The notes below the pieces were generated by a model. The model was not told the origin of the DNA. It was given only the letters and a program-made list of their open reading frames with translations, and ran no database searches. Shown here in pieces: positions 8,007 to 16,299 of a stretch of DNA of 58,862 bases. The position numbers were made by a program, and so were the translations under genes. Location: the NCBI RefSeq assembly GCF_025989185.1, contig NZ_JAPDNT010000029.1, positions 1 to 58,862 of the forward strand, written 5' to 3'. The stretch's first letter is position 1, and each line of letters starts with the position of its first letter. Origin of the DNA: Limobrevibacterium gyesilva (GTDB taxonomy: Bacteria > Pseudomonadota > Alphaproteobacteria > Acetobacterales > Acetobacteraceae).

Positions 8007-9232
8007 GGCGCGATGCCGGCCACCGCCAGGATGGTGGTCAGCCCCGCGGTCATGCCCTGCACGCTGTTGGTCTTCTCCACGTCGATCCATTCCTCCAGCG
8101 AATGCGCCCGCCCACCGGTGCCACCCGAGCCGATCTTGATCGCGGGAATGCCCAGGCTCATCGGGATATTCGCGTCGGTGGAGGAGAATTCGTGGCGCGG
8201 CGCGAAGCCGTGCGCGGTGATCGCCGCGGTGGCCAGGCGCACCAGGTCGCTGTCCATGTCGGTCGCGCCGGCGGGGCGGTCGCCCACCAGCTTCAGCTCG
8301 GCGCTGACGCGGCCGGCGCGGGTGTCGCGGGCGTTGTTCTCGGTCTCCACCGCCTGCTGCACGATCGCCTGGAAGCGCGTCTCCAGTCGGGCCAGCTCGT
8401 CGGCGGATTGCGAGCGCAGATCCACATCCATCCACACCTCGTTGGGGATGGCGTTGATCGACGTGCCGCCGCCGGTGACGGTGGCAGCATAGGTGGTCTT
8501 CGGCTTGGCCGGCACCTGCGTCTTCGCCAGCTCCACCATCGCCTGCGCCATCGCATACATCGGGTTGACGATGCCGAACGCGCCGAAGCTATGGCCGCCC
8601 GGGCCGCGGAAGGTCACCCGGTAGCGCTTGGAGCCGATGCCGCCGACGGCGATGGTATCGAGGTCGGGGCTGTCCACGGTGATGAACGCCTTGATGCGGT
8701 CGCGGTACTTGCCCTCGGTGAACAAATGGCGCACGCCGCGCAGGTCGCCCAGGCCTTCCTCGCCCACGTCGCCCACGAACAGGATGTCGCTCTGCGTGCG
8801 GATGCCGGCGGCGTCCATGGCGCGCATATAGGCCAGCAGCACGGCGAGGCTGCGGGTGTCGTCGCCGACGCCGGGGGCGAACAGCTTCGTGCCCTCGCGC
8901 CGCACGGTGACATCGGTGCCGGCGGGGAACACGGTGTCGAGATGTGCTGCCACCACCAGCATCGGCCCGTTGCCGGTGCCGCGGCGGATGCCCATGACGT
9001 TGCCGATGCCGTCCATCTCCACGTCGTCGAGGCCGTGGGCGCGCAGCATCTCCAGATAGGCCTGGGCGCGCTGTTCTTCGCCGAACGGCGGCGAGGGGAT
9101 CTGCGTCAGCGTGACGATGTCCTCCACCGTGCGGTCGTGCTCGGCCGCCAGCGTGTCGGCGGCGCGGCGATAGGCCGGGCTCGCCATCAGGGCGGCGATG
9201 GCGGGGGACGGAGCGGTCGGGGCGTCGTTCAT
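8003..9232 (-). CDS. M20-family metallohydrolase (peptidase T / acylase-like)
   Basis: A 409-residue dinuclear zinc amidohydrolase. Metal and catalytic elements are VAAHLDTVFP (His and catalytic Asp), GVGDDTRSLAVLL (bridging Asp), VGDVGEEGLGDLRG (general base Glu and metal Glu), TVDSPDL and a distal metal His in GGRAHSLEEW. The lid domain runs from about residue 215 to 330 with GPGGHSFGAFG. Family members cleave peptides, N-acyl or N-carbamoyl amino acids. It lacks a signal peptide and should be cytoplasmic. It leads a two-gene unit with the Gfo/Idh/MocA gene, and a MarR-type palindrome lies about 95 bp upstream of its start. Confidence 0.87.
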   Translation of the reverse strand: MNDAPTAPSPAIAALMASPAYRRAADTLAAEHDRTVEDIVTLTQIPSPPFGEEQRAQAYLEMLRAHGLDDVEMDGIGNVMGIRRGTGNGPMLVVAAHLDTVFPAGTDVTVRREGTKLFAPGVGDDTRSLAVLLAYMRAMDAAGIRTQSDILFVGDVGEEGLGDLRGVRHLFTEGKYRDRIKAFITVDSPDLDTIAVGGIGSKRYRVTFRGPGGHSFGAFGIVNPMYAMAQAMVELAKTQVPAKPKTTYAATVTGGGTSINAIPNEVWMDVDLRSQSADELARLETRFQAIVQQAVETENNARDTRAGRVSAELKLVGDRPAGATDMDSDLVRLATAAITAHGFAPRHEFSSTDANIPMSLGIPAIKIGSGGTGGRAHSLEEWIDVEKTNSVQGMTAGLTTILAVAGIAP

Positions 9233-9325
9233 CGTGCGGGCTTTCAGGCGGTGATCGGGCGCCCATTACGGCCAGCCGTGGGCGGCGATGTCCAGACAGT
9301 TGAAGGGGGCGGATGCGGCGGCAAA

Positions 9326-9345
9326 TCATTCGTGTGCAAATGATC
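9326..9345. promoter_or_regulatory. Putative MarR operator, copy 1
   Basis: The 20-bp imperfect palindrome ATCATTCGTGTGCAAATGAT shares 19 consecutive bases with the site over the marR promoter at 21654-21672. It lies between the divergent M20 hydrolase (start 9232) and the CoxM N-terminal fragment (start 9358, 13 bp downstream). No convincing -10 element is visible on either side. The site may be a relic of a lost + strand operon or may still control the M20 unit. Confidence 0.55.
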
Positions 9346-9357
9346 GGGTAGGCCGCA

Positions 9358-9491
9358 TGGGCAGCTACCTCCGACCCGCGAGCCTCGACGGCGCGCTGGC
9401 CGCCCTGCCGTCACCCGGCGCCCGGCCGCTCCCATCGACCCGGACAGCGGCCTGGGCACGCGCCTTGTCACCTGGGATGTCGGCCCCCTGA
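9358..9491 (+). pseudogene. N-terminal fragment of CoxM-like FAD-binding subunit
   Basis: The frame from ATG 9358 begins MGSYLRPASLDGALAALP, then GARPL. This is the typical start of the medium, FAD-binding subunit of molybdenum hydroxylases (CO dehydrogenase/xanthine dehydrogenase/nicotinate dehydrogenase type). The FAD-binding glycine motif that should follow (AGGTD or similar) is absent, and the frame runs into unrelated sequence and stops at 9491. About 85% of the gene is missing, so this is a remnant. The neighbouring reading frame then encodes a different protein tail. Confidence 0.5.
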
Positions 9492-9640
9492 CGGTGCCCG
9501 AGAGTGACACCGCTCTGGACGGCGGGCGGCGCGTGGCCGATGCTCTGCTGGCGGCGGGCCTGATCGAGGGCGCCGTGGTGAGTTTGCGCGGGCGCCTCGT
9601 CGTTCGCGGCGGGGAATGGCCACAGATGGAAGCCTCATGA
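9433..9640 (+). pseudogene. C-terminal fragment of an unidentified protein
   Basis: A second frame, open through 9640, encodes about 67 residues including WDVGPLTVPESDTALDGG, RRVADALLAAGLIEGA and VVSLRGRLVVRGGEWP. The composition is protein-like and the TGA overlaps the ATG of the DUF1185 gene (ATGA at 9637-9640), as at coupled gene boundaries here. No start codon with a ribosome binding site is visible, and the 5' end merges with the CoxM fragment in another frame. I read it as the surviving tail of the gene that once preceded DUF1185. I do not recognise the family. Confidence 0.4.
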
Positions 9641-10212
9641 TCCGCAAGATCCTGACCGTCATCGAGGAAACCCACCGCGAGGCCGGCGAGGAAATCCGCC
9701 CGCCCACGCGCAAGGCCGCCGCCATCGCCGTGATCGGCAATCCCTATGCGGGCCGCTTCGCCGAGAACCTCGACGAACTGATCGAAGTCGGCGAGATGCT
9801 CGGTGGATTGTTGGGCGAGCGCGCGGTGCGGGCGCTCGGCATCGCGCCGCATCAGGCCGAGAGCTGCGGCAAGGCCGCCATCGTCGGCGAGGACGGCGAG
9901 CTGGAGCATGCCGCGGCCATCCTGCACCCGAAGCTCGGCGCGCCGTTGCGCAAGGCGGTGGAACAGGGCGCGGCCCTGGTGCCCAGCGCCAAGAAGCGCG
10001 GCGGCATGGGGGCGGCGATCGACGTGCCGCTGGGCCACAAGGACGCGGCCTTCGTGCGCAGCCATTTCGACGCCATGGAAATCCGCGTGCCGGATGCGCC
10101 GCGGCGCGACGAGATCGTGGTGGCCGTGGTGGTGACCGATTCCGGCCGGCCGCTGGCGCGCATCGGCGGGTTGGCGAAGCACGAAATCGAAGGCAAAGAT
10201 GGGCTGCGCTGA
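9637..10212 (+). CDS. Amino acid synthesis family protein (DUF1185)
   Basis: A 191-residue protein of the DUF1185 family, named from structural resemblance to amino-acid-binding enzymes; its biochemical role is unproven. Features are IRKILTVIEETHREAGE at the start, AVIGNPYAGRF near 35, GIAPHQAESCGKAAIVGEDGE near 75 and HPKLGAPLRKAVEQGAA. I place the start at 9637 (MIRKIL), which has a GGAAG-like site 5 bases upstream and overlaps the stop of the preceding fragment; ATG 9616 is an alternative. The family often sits beside transport and degradation genes for nitrogenous compounds, as here, 20 bp ahead of the ABC substrate-binding gene. Confidence 0.75.
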   Translation: MIRKILTVIEETHREAGEEIRPPTRKAAAIAVIGNPYAGRFAENLDELIEVGEMLGGLLGERAVRALGIAPHQAESCGKAAIVGEDGELEHAAAILHPKLGAPLRKAVEQGAALVPSAKKRGGMGAAIDVPLGHKDAAFVRSHFDAMEIRVPDAPRRDEIVVAVVVTDSGRPLARIGGLAKHEIEGKDGLR

Positions 10213-10231
10213 CACAACGAGGGTTCGAGAC

Positions 10232-11437
10232 ATGAGGATTTCACGCCGCACGCTGATCGCCGGCACCGCAGGCATGCTTGCGGCACCCGCCATCGTGCGG
10301 GCGCAGGGCAGCACGCCCATCCGCATCGGCGAGATCAACTCCTACACCGCCATCCCCGCCTTCACCGTGCCCTACCGCATGGGCTGGCAGCTCGCGGTCG
10401 AGCAGGTCAACGCCGCCGGCGGCGTGCTGGGCCGCAAGATCGAGGTCATCAGCCGCGACGACGCCGGCCGCCCGCCTGACGCCATTCGCCTCGCCGGCGA
10501 GCTGCTGAACGACCAGAAGGTGGACCTGCTGTCCGGCACCTTCCTCTCGAACGTTGGCCTCGCCATCAGCGATTTCGCCAAGCAGAACCGGAAGCTGTTC
10601 GTCGCCGGCGAGCCGCTGAGCGATGCGCTGGTGTGGGAGAACGGCCATCGCTATGCCTTCCGCCTGCGCCCGTCGACCTACATGCAGGCGGCGATGCTGG
10701 TGGACGACGCCGCGAAGCTCAACGCCAAGCGCTGGGTGACGGTCTCGCCGAACTACGAATACGGCCAGTCCGTGGTGAAATGGTTCAAGCAGCTGCTGGC
10801 GGCGAAGCAGCCGGGCGTGGAGTTCGTGGGCGAGCAATGGCCCGCCCTCGGCAAGATCGACGCCGGCGCCACGGTGGCCGCCCTGGCGCAGGCCAAGCCC
10901 GACGCCATCCTGAACGCGACGTTCGGGCCGGACCTCACCAATTTCGTGCGCCAGGGCAACACCCGCGGCCTGTTCGAGGGCCGCGGCGTGGTCTCCGTGC
11001 TGACCGGCGAGCCCGAGTATCTGGAACCGCTGGGCGACGAGACGCCGGAGGGCTGGATCGTCACCGGCTATCCCGTGGACAGCGTGACCGATCCTACCAA
11101 CAAGGCGTTCATCGAAGCCTACAAGGCGAAGTTCAACGAGCTGCCGAAGATGGGCTCGGTGGTCGGGCATGCGCTGATCACCTCGATCGTCGCCGGCATC
11201 GCCAAGAGCGGTTCGGTCGATACCGAGAAGATGGCCGACGGCTTCCCCGGCGCCACGTTCGACACGCCGTTCGGCAAGGCGAACTGGCGCGCGCTGGACC
11301 ACCAGGGCACGCTCGGCACCTATGTCGGCAAGACCGCGCTGAAGGGCGGCAAGGGCACGATGGTCGACTGGCGCTATGTCGATGGCACCGACGCGCTGCC
11401 GCCCGACGACGTCGTGCGGAAGATGCGCCCCGCCTGA
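10232..11437 (+). CDS. Branched-chain amino acid-type ABC transporter substrate-binding protein
   Basis: A 401-residue periplasmic binding protein of the Leu/Ile/Val (type I, Peripla_BP_6) group. The N-terminus carries a twin-arginine-like signal (MRISRRTLIAGTAGMLAAP) with a likely cleavage after IVRAQ. The mature protein opens IRIGEINSYTAIPAF and has the expected NAAGGVLGRKIEVISRDD segment, followed by TVSPNYEYGQSVV. The start at 10232 follows GAGGGTTCGAGAC; an upstream in-frame ATG at 10199 lies within the end of the DUF1185 gene. Ligands of this family range from amino acids to amides, ureas and aromatic acids. The neighbouring amide hydrolases suggest a nitrogenous ligand. Confidence 0.9.
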   Translation: MRISRRTLIAGTAGMLAAPAIVRAQGSTPIRIGEINSYTAIPAFTVPYRMGWQLAVEQVNAAGGVLGRKIEVISRDDAGRPPDAIRLAGELLNDQKVDLLSGTFLSNVGLAISDFAKQNRKLFVAGEPLSDALVWENGHRYAFRLRPSTYMQAAMLVDDAAKLNAKRWVTVSPNYEYGQSVVKWFKQLLAAKQPGVEFVGEQWPALGKIDAGATVAALAQAKPDAILNATFGPDLTNFVRQGNTRGLFEGRGVVSVLTGEPEYLEPLGDETPEGWIVTGYPVDSVTDPTNKAFIEAYKAKFNELPKMGSVVGHALITSIVAGIAKSGSVDTEKMADGFPGATFDTPFGKANWRALDHQGTLGTYVGKTALKGGKGTMVDWRYVDGTDALPPDDVVRKMRPA

Positions 11438-11456
11438 GCCTCGCACCGCACACGAA

Positions 11457-13298
11457 GTGGATTTTGTCCTCGTCCAGCTGCTGACCGGGCTCGCTGCCGC
11501 GTCGTCGCTGTTCCTGGTGGCCTCCGGGCTCACCGTGATCTTCGGCGTCACCCGCGTGGTGAACTTCTCCCACGGCAGCCTGTACATGCTCGGCGCCTAT
11601 ATCGGCTGGAGCCTGCTCACGCGCCTGCCGCGCGAGCCGGAATGGTTCGCGCTGGGCGTGGTGGCGACAGCGTTGGCGACCGGCGGCATCGGCGTGCTGC
11701 TGGAGACCACGCTGCTGCGGCGCATCTACCGCGCGCCCGAGCTGCTGCAGCTTCTCGCCACGTTCGGCGTGGTGCTGATGGTGCAGGACATCGTGCTGAA
11801 GCTGTGGGGGCCCGCCGACCTGTCGCTGCCGCGGCCGCGCTGGCTGCGCAGCTTCGTGGTCATCGCCGGCGAGCGCGTGCCGTTCTTCGACCTCGTGCTG
11901 ATCGGCATCGGGCCGCTGGTGCTGCTGGCCTTGTGGCTGCTGTTCACGCGCACGCGCTGGGGCACGCTGGTGCGCGCGGCCACGCAGGACCGCGACATGG
12001 TCGCAGCCCTCGGCGTCGATCAGCGGCTGCTGTTCACCTCGGTGTTCGCGCTCGGTGCGGCACTCGCGGGCATGGGCGGCGCGCTGGCGCTGCCGGACGG
12101 GTCGGCCAACCTGCAGATGGACCTGACCGTCATCACCGACGCCTTCGTGGTGGTGGTGGTGGGCGGGCTGGGCAGCGTTGCCGGCGCCTATCTCGCCAGC
12201 CTGCTGATCGCGCTGCTGCAGGCTTTCGGCATCGTGCTGCTGCCGAAGATCACGCTGGTGCTGGTGTTCGCGGTGATGGCCGTGGTGCTGGTGCTGCGGC
12301 CGAACGGGCTGCTCGGCCGCCCGCCCGCGGAGGCGCGCGGCGAGGCGCATGTGCTGGCGCTGATCCGCCCGGCCTCGCGCGCGCTGAGGCTGCTCGGTGC
12401 TGCCGCCCTCGTGGCGGCGCTGCTGGCGCCGCTGCTGGCTGGGCCGTTCCTGCTCTCCGTGCTGACGGAAATGCTGGTCGCCGTGCTGTTCGCGGCCTCG
12501 CTGCATTTCATGATGGGCCCCGGCGGGATGGCCAGTTTCGGCCACGCCGCCTGGTTCGGCCTGGGCGCCTATGGGGCCGCCTTCGCCGCGAAGTTCCTGC
12601 TGCTGCCGATGCCGGCGGGCCTGGTCGCCGCCCCGCTGGCCGCGGGCGCGGCGGCGGCGCTGTTCGGCTGGTTCGTGGTGCGGCTGTCCGGCGTGTACCT
12701 GGCCATGCTGACTTTGGCCTTCGCGCAGATCGTCTGGGCCGCGATGTTCCAGTCGGTGGAGATCACCGGCGGCGACAACGGCATCCTCGGTGTCTGGCCC
12801 GCGGCCTGGGCCGCCGATCCGCGCGTGTTCTACTGGCTGACGCTGGCGCTGTGCGTGGCCGGCACGCTGCTGCTGCGCCGGATGCTGTATGCACCGTTCG
12901 GCTACGCGTTGCGCGCCGCCCGCGATTCGGCCTTGCGGGCGGAGGCGGTCGGGCTCGACACCACGCGCATCCGCCTGGCCGCCTTCACCCTGGCCGGCAC
13001 CGCGGCGGGGCTCGCCGGCGGGCTCAGCGCGTATTCGAATGGCAGCGTGTTCCCGACCTACATCTCCATCGGCCGGTCGGTGGATGCGCTGGTGATGGTG
13101 CTGCTGGGCGGCGTGCAGACCATCGCCGGGCCGGTGGTCGGGGCGCTGGCCTATACCGGGCTGTTCGACGCGCTGCTGCTGGTGACCGATCTGTGGCGGC
13201 TGGTGCTGGGGGCGGCAATCGTCGTCCTGGTGCTGGCCTTCCCGCAGGGCATTGCCGGCACCGTGCAACGCCTGTGGCTGCGCGGGCGCGAGGCATGA
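11457..13298 (+). CDS. Fused LivH-LivM branched-chain amino acid ABC permease
   Basis: One 613-residue polypeptide joins both membrane subunits. Residues 1-290 are LivH-like (ASGLTVIFGVTRVVNFSHG, then AFVVVVVGGLGSVAGAYLAS). Residues about 310-610 are LivM-like (MMGPGGMASFGHAAWFGLGAY, GVYLAMLTLAFAQIVW, VMVLLGGVQTIAGPVVGA). Many hydrophobic helices are visible in each half. I place the start at GTG 11457 (VDFVLVQLLTGL), 19 bp after the binding protein gene; the reading frame upstream only shadows that gene. The stop overlaps the ATG of livG (ATGA). Separate LivH and LivM are the norm, so the fusion is a lineage feature worth noting. Confidence 0.88.
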   Translation: MDFVLVQLLTGLAAASSLFLVASGLTVIFGVTRVVNFSHGSLYMLGAYIGWSLLTRLPREPEWFALGVVATALATGGIGVLLETTLLRRIYRAPELLQLLATFGVVLMVQDIVLKLWGPADLSLPRPRWLRSFVVIAGERVPFFDLVLIGIGPLVLLALWLLFTRTRWGTLVRAATQDRDMVAALGVDQRLLFTSVFALGAALAGMGGALALPDGSANLQMDLTVITDAFVVVVVGGLGSVAGAYLASLLIALLQAFGIVLLPKITLVLVFAVMAVVLVLRPNGLLGRPPAEARGEAHVLALIRPASRALRLLGAAALVAALLAPLLAGPFLLSVLTEMLVAVLFAASLHFMMGPGGMASFGHAAWFGLGAYGAAFAAKFLLLPMPAGLVAAPLAAGAAAALFGWFVVRLSGVYLAMLTLAFAQIVWAAMFQSVEITGGDNGILGVWPAAWAADPRVFYWLTLALCVAGTLLLRRMLYAPFGYALRAARDSALRAEAVGLDTTRIRLAAFTLAGTAAGLAGGLSAYSNGSVFPTYISIGRSVDALVMVLLGGVQTIAGPVVGALAYTGLFDALLLVTDLWRLVLGAAIVVLVLAFPQGIAGTVQRLWLRGREA

Positions 13299-14053
13299 GC
13301 GTGCTGGCGGTCGCGGACCTGCACAAGAGCTTCGGCGGCGTGCGCGCCGTCTCCGGCGTGTCGTTCGCGGTGGCGCCGGGCGAGATGCTGGCCCTGATCG
13401 GGCCCAACGGCGCCGGCAAGTCCACCTGCTTCAACATGCTGAACGGCCAGTTGCGGCCGGATGGCGGGCGCATCGCGCTGGATGGGCAGGACATCACCGG
13501 GCTTGCGCCGCGCCGTGTCTGGCGCCGCGGCGTCGGCCGCACCTTCCAGATCACCGCCACCTTCGCCAGCATGACCGTGCGCGAGAACGTGCAGGTGGCG
13601 CTGCTGTCGCATCATCGCCGCATCTGGCGATTCTGGCAGCCGACATCCGCACTTTTCGCCGCCGAGGCGGACGCGCTGTTGGACCAGGTGGGCATGGAGG
13701 CACAGGCGGACCGCGCCGCCGGCGTGCTGGCCTATGGCGACCTCAAGCGGCTAGAGCTGGCGGTGGCACTGGCCAACGCGCCGCGCCTTCTGCTGATGGA
13801 CGAACCCACCGCCGGCATGGCGCCGGCCGAGCGCGTGGCGCTGATGCAGCTCACCCGCGACCTCACGCGCCGCCAGCACATCGCCGTGCTGTTCACCGAG
13901 CACGACATGGACGTGGTGTTCGGCGTCGCCGACCGCATCCTTGTGCTGAACCGGGGCGAGCTGATCGCCGAGGGCGACGCCGCCGCCATCCGCGCCGATG
14001 CCCGGGTGCGCGCGGTCTATCTCGGCTCCGGCGCCACCAGCGGCGGGCATTGA
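13295..14053 (+). CDS. livG: Branched-chain amino acid-type ABC transporter ATPase LivG
   Basis: A 252-residue cytoplasmic ATPase. It has Walker A GPNGAGKST near 35-43, the LivG-typical VGRTFQITATFASMTVREN Q-loop region, Walker B LLLMDEPTAGM and switch His in LFTEHDMDVVFG. The signature motif is LAYGDLKRLELAVAL, with YGD replacing the canonical SGGQ-like sequence, as is common in LivG. The start overlaps the permease stop and the stop overlaps the livF start, so the three are translationally coupled. It powers the importer with livF and the fused permease. Confidence 0.92.
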   Translation: MSVLAVADLHKSFGGVRAVSGVSFAVAPGEMLALIGPNGAGKSTCFNMLNGQLRPDGGRIALDGQDITGLAPRRVWRRGVGRTFQITATFASMTVRENVQVALLSHHRRIWRFWQPTSALFAAEADALLDQVGMEAQADRAAGVLAYGDLKRLELAVALANAPRLLLMDEPTAGMAPAERVALMQLTRDLTRRQHIAVLFTEHDMDVVFGVADRILVLNRGELIAEGDAAAIRADARVRAVYLGSGATSGGH

Positions 14054-14754
14054 TGCTGACGGTCGAGGACCTGCACAGCTTCTACGGCCGCGCGCATATC
14101 CTGCATGGCGTGTCCTTCGCGCTCGCCGCCGGCGAGGTGCTGGTGCTGCTGGGCCGCAACGGCGCGGGCAAGAGCACGACGATGAAGTCGCTGATCGGCC
14201 TGGTGCGCCCCGCCAGCGGCCGCATCGCCTTCGACGGCCAGGACATCGCGGGCTGGGAGCCGCACCGCGTCGCCCGCGCCGGCCTGGGCTATGTGCCGGA
14301 GGAGCGGCGCATCTTCTCCGAGTTGACCGTGCTCGAGAACCTGGAAGTCGGGCGCAGGAAGCCGCGCGACGGCCGGCCCGCCTGGACGCCGGAGCGGCTG
14401 TTCGCGCTGTTTCCCAACCTCGCGGCCCTGCGCGGCCGGCAAGGCGGGCGGATGAGCGGGGGCGAGCAGCAGATGCTCACCATCGCCCGCACGCTGATGG
14501 GCAATCCCGGCCTGATCCTGCTGGACGAACCCAGCGAGGGCCTCGCCCCGGTCATCGTCGAGCAGATGGCCGACGCCATCCTGGCGCTGAAGCAGCAGGG
14601 CGTGACCGTGCTGCTGGCCGAGCAGAACCTGCACTTCGCCGCCCGTGTCGCCGACCGAGCTGCCGTGATCGAGACCGGGCGCATCGTCTGGACCGGCACG
14701 ATGGCCGACCTGCATGGCGACGAGGCCCTTCGCGCGGCGCATCTGGCGGTGTGA
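14053..14754 (+). CDS. livF: Branched-chain amino acid-type ABC transporter ATPase LivF
   Basis: A 233-residue ATPase with Walker A LGRNGAGKSTTMKS, the LivF-typical GLGYVPEERRIFSELTVLEN, signature MSGGEQQMLTIARTLM, Walker B LILLDEPSEGLAP and switch region LLAEQNLHFAARVADR. The start overlaps the livG stop (TGATG). It is the last gene of the importer operon, and an isolated GNAT gene converges on it. Confidence 0.92.
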   Translation: MLTVEDLHSFYGRAHILHGVSFALAAGEVLVLLGRNGAGKSTTMKSLIGLVRPASGRIAFDGQDIAGWEPHRVARAGLGYVPEERRIFSELTVLENLEVGRRKPRDGRPAWTPERLFALFPNLAALRGRQGGRMSGGEQQMLTIARTLMGNPGLILLDEPSEGLAPVIVEQMADAILALKQQGVTVLLAEQNLHFAARVADRAAVIETGRIVWTGTMADLHGDEALRAAHLAV

Positions 14755-14797
14755 GGCCGGCGGCCTCTGCTGGATGACGGCGTTCGCCCCGCAACGG

Positions 14798-15334
14798 TCA
14801 TGGGGCGGAAGATGCGACACCAGCCTCCTCAGCCTTCAACATGCAGCGGAGCGCTCGCTTTCCCTCGTGCTGGATCATTGCCCCCTCTGTCAGGCCGAGC
14901 TTCTCTGCCACTCTCAGCGAGCCGGCGTTATCGGGGTCGATTTCCGCAACGACCTCCGGCAGCTTCAAGGTGGCAAAAGCGTATTGAAGAACAGGGCGCG
15001 CCGCCTCCGTCGCGAAGCCTTGCCCCCAGGCGCTCCGTTGCAACCGCCAGCCAATCTCGATCTCCGGTCCCACCCCGTCTGCCGGGATCAGCAATACCCA
15101 GCCGACGAATGACGCTGCCTGGTCCCGGCGACAAACGGTCCAATAGCCCAGGCCCTTGGGATACGGCCCGCGCGTCCGTTCCTCGACGAAAGCGCGATGC
15201 GCTGTCGCATCCGACCATGGACCGCGGACAAAGCGCGTCACCTCCGGATCGCGATCCATGGCGAGGCAGTCATCGGTGTCCGCGAGCGTTCGCGGGCGGA
15301 TCAGCAGACGGCTGGTCTCGAAGGTCGGCTGCAT
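14798..15334 (-). CDS. GNAT N-acetyltransferase (RimJ/RimL-like)
   Basis: A 178-residue GNAT protein. The opening TFETSRLLIRPRTLADTDD is typical of the RimJ/RimL group. The acetyl-CoA pyrophosphate site is WGQGFATEAARPVLQYAF near residue 110-125, followed by EIDPDNAGSLRVAEKLGL. Family members acetylate protein N-termini, antibiotics or small amines; the target here is unknown. I chose ATG 15334 because a GGAGGGGG stretch lies just upstream; an ATG at 15361 is possible. It stands alone, convergent with livF. Confidence 0.85.
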   Translation of the reverse strand: MQPTFETSRLLIRPRTLADTDDCLAMDRDPEVTRFVRGPWSDATAHRAFVEERTRGPYPKGLGYWTVCRRDQAASFVGWVLLIPADGVGPEIEIGWRLQRSAWGQGFATEAARPVLQYAFATLKLPEVVAEIDPDNAGSLRVAEKLGLTEGAMIQHEGKRALRCMLKAEEAGVASSAP

Positions 15335-15448
15335 CACCCCCTCCCCCACGATGGGACTCACATGGTGACGCGAGCGGGCACAATCCGCTCACCGCCCGAA
15401 GCCATCGGTGATCGGGCAGGGCGGCCGAGGTGAGACCCGTGGCTTCCG

Positions 15449-16147
15449 TCAGCCAAGCCCGGCCCTGATCTCCGCCAGCCCCCGCAGCGCCGTCCCGTCG
15501 GGCGCGAAATTGGCGGGATCGAGCCATGCCAGGATCGCGTCGCGGCAGCGCGGCCATTCGCTGTCGGTGATGCTGTACCAGTCGGTCTCGCGCAGCCGGC
15601 CCTTCACCACCATGTGCGCGCGGTGGCGGCCTTCATAGGTGAAACCCAGCCGCTCCGCCGCCCGCTTGCTCGGGGCGTTCAGCGCATGGCACTTCCACAC
15701 CAGGCGGCGATAGCCGAGGTCGTCGGCGGCCAGCTTCAGCAGCAGGAACATCGCCTCCGTGGCCGCGCGGGTGCGCTGCATCACCGGCGCGAGCCAGATA
15801 TTGCCCAGCTCGATCGCGGCGTTCTTCGGCTGGATGTCCATCAGCGTCAGCCAGCCGGAGACAACGCCGGTAGCCACAGGGCGCACCGCCCAGGCCATCG
15901 GGTCGTGGCTGACGGCGAAATCGGCGACGAATTTCGCCATGGCATCGGCGGACGGGAATGGACCGTAGCCCAGATACGTCCAACTTGCGTCGGCCCTGGA
16001 ATCGCCGGTCTGGGCGGCGCGCCACAGTTCGTCCGCGTGACGGCGGTGCAGCGGTTCCAACTCGACATACGTGCCGCGCAGCTTCACGCGGGCGGGCAGC
16101 GGGCGGGGCGTGGTATCGACCTCGGGGCCGATCGGGGGCGTGCTCAT
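15449..16147 (-). CDS. GNAT N-acetyltransferase (second, unrelated copy)
   Basis: A GNAT protein of about 232 residues. The N-terminal segment RVKLRGTYVELEPLHRRHADELW is a typical opening. The core has ELGNIWLAPVMQRTRAATEAMFLLLKLA (CoA-binding region, shown here as flanks of the QRTRAATEA motif) and LNAPSKRAAERLGFTYEGRHR near the C-terminus. The QRT-type motif replaces the usual QGxGxG, as in the YdaF-like subgroup. An upstream in-frame ATG at 16189 would add 14 residues; neither start has a strong ribosome binding site. Substrate unknown. Confidence 0.83.
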   Translation of the reverse strand: MSTPPIGPEVDTTPRPLPARVKLRGTYVELEPLHRRHADELWRAAQTGDSRADASWTYLGYGPFPSADAMAKFVADFAVSHDPMAWAVRPVATGVVSGWLTLMDIQPKNAAIELGNIWLAPVMQRTRAATEAMFLLLKLAADDLGYRRLVWKCHALNAPSKRAAERLGFTYEGRHRAHMVVKGRLRETDWYSITDSEWPRCRDAILAWLDPANFAPDGTALRGLAEIRAGLG

Positions 16148-16299
16148 GGTCGGATCATGGCGCGCCGTCCGGACGAGGACAAAGTCCAATCCGCCGCCGC
16201 CACGCTAGACCCCGTTGCGCCCGCCCCGCGCGGACCCAAATCGAGCCTGTGCCGACCCGTCCTGAACCAGCCCGTCCAGAACACCGAAAGGAGCCTGAC

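Noticed and set aside
11178-13268. A 696-codon minus-strand frame opposite the Liv permease, rich in His and Gln
   Set aside because: Complement of a Leu/Val/Ala-rich membrane protein gene gives such His/Gln/Arg-rich frames; no start signal and no domain.
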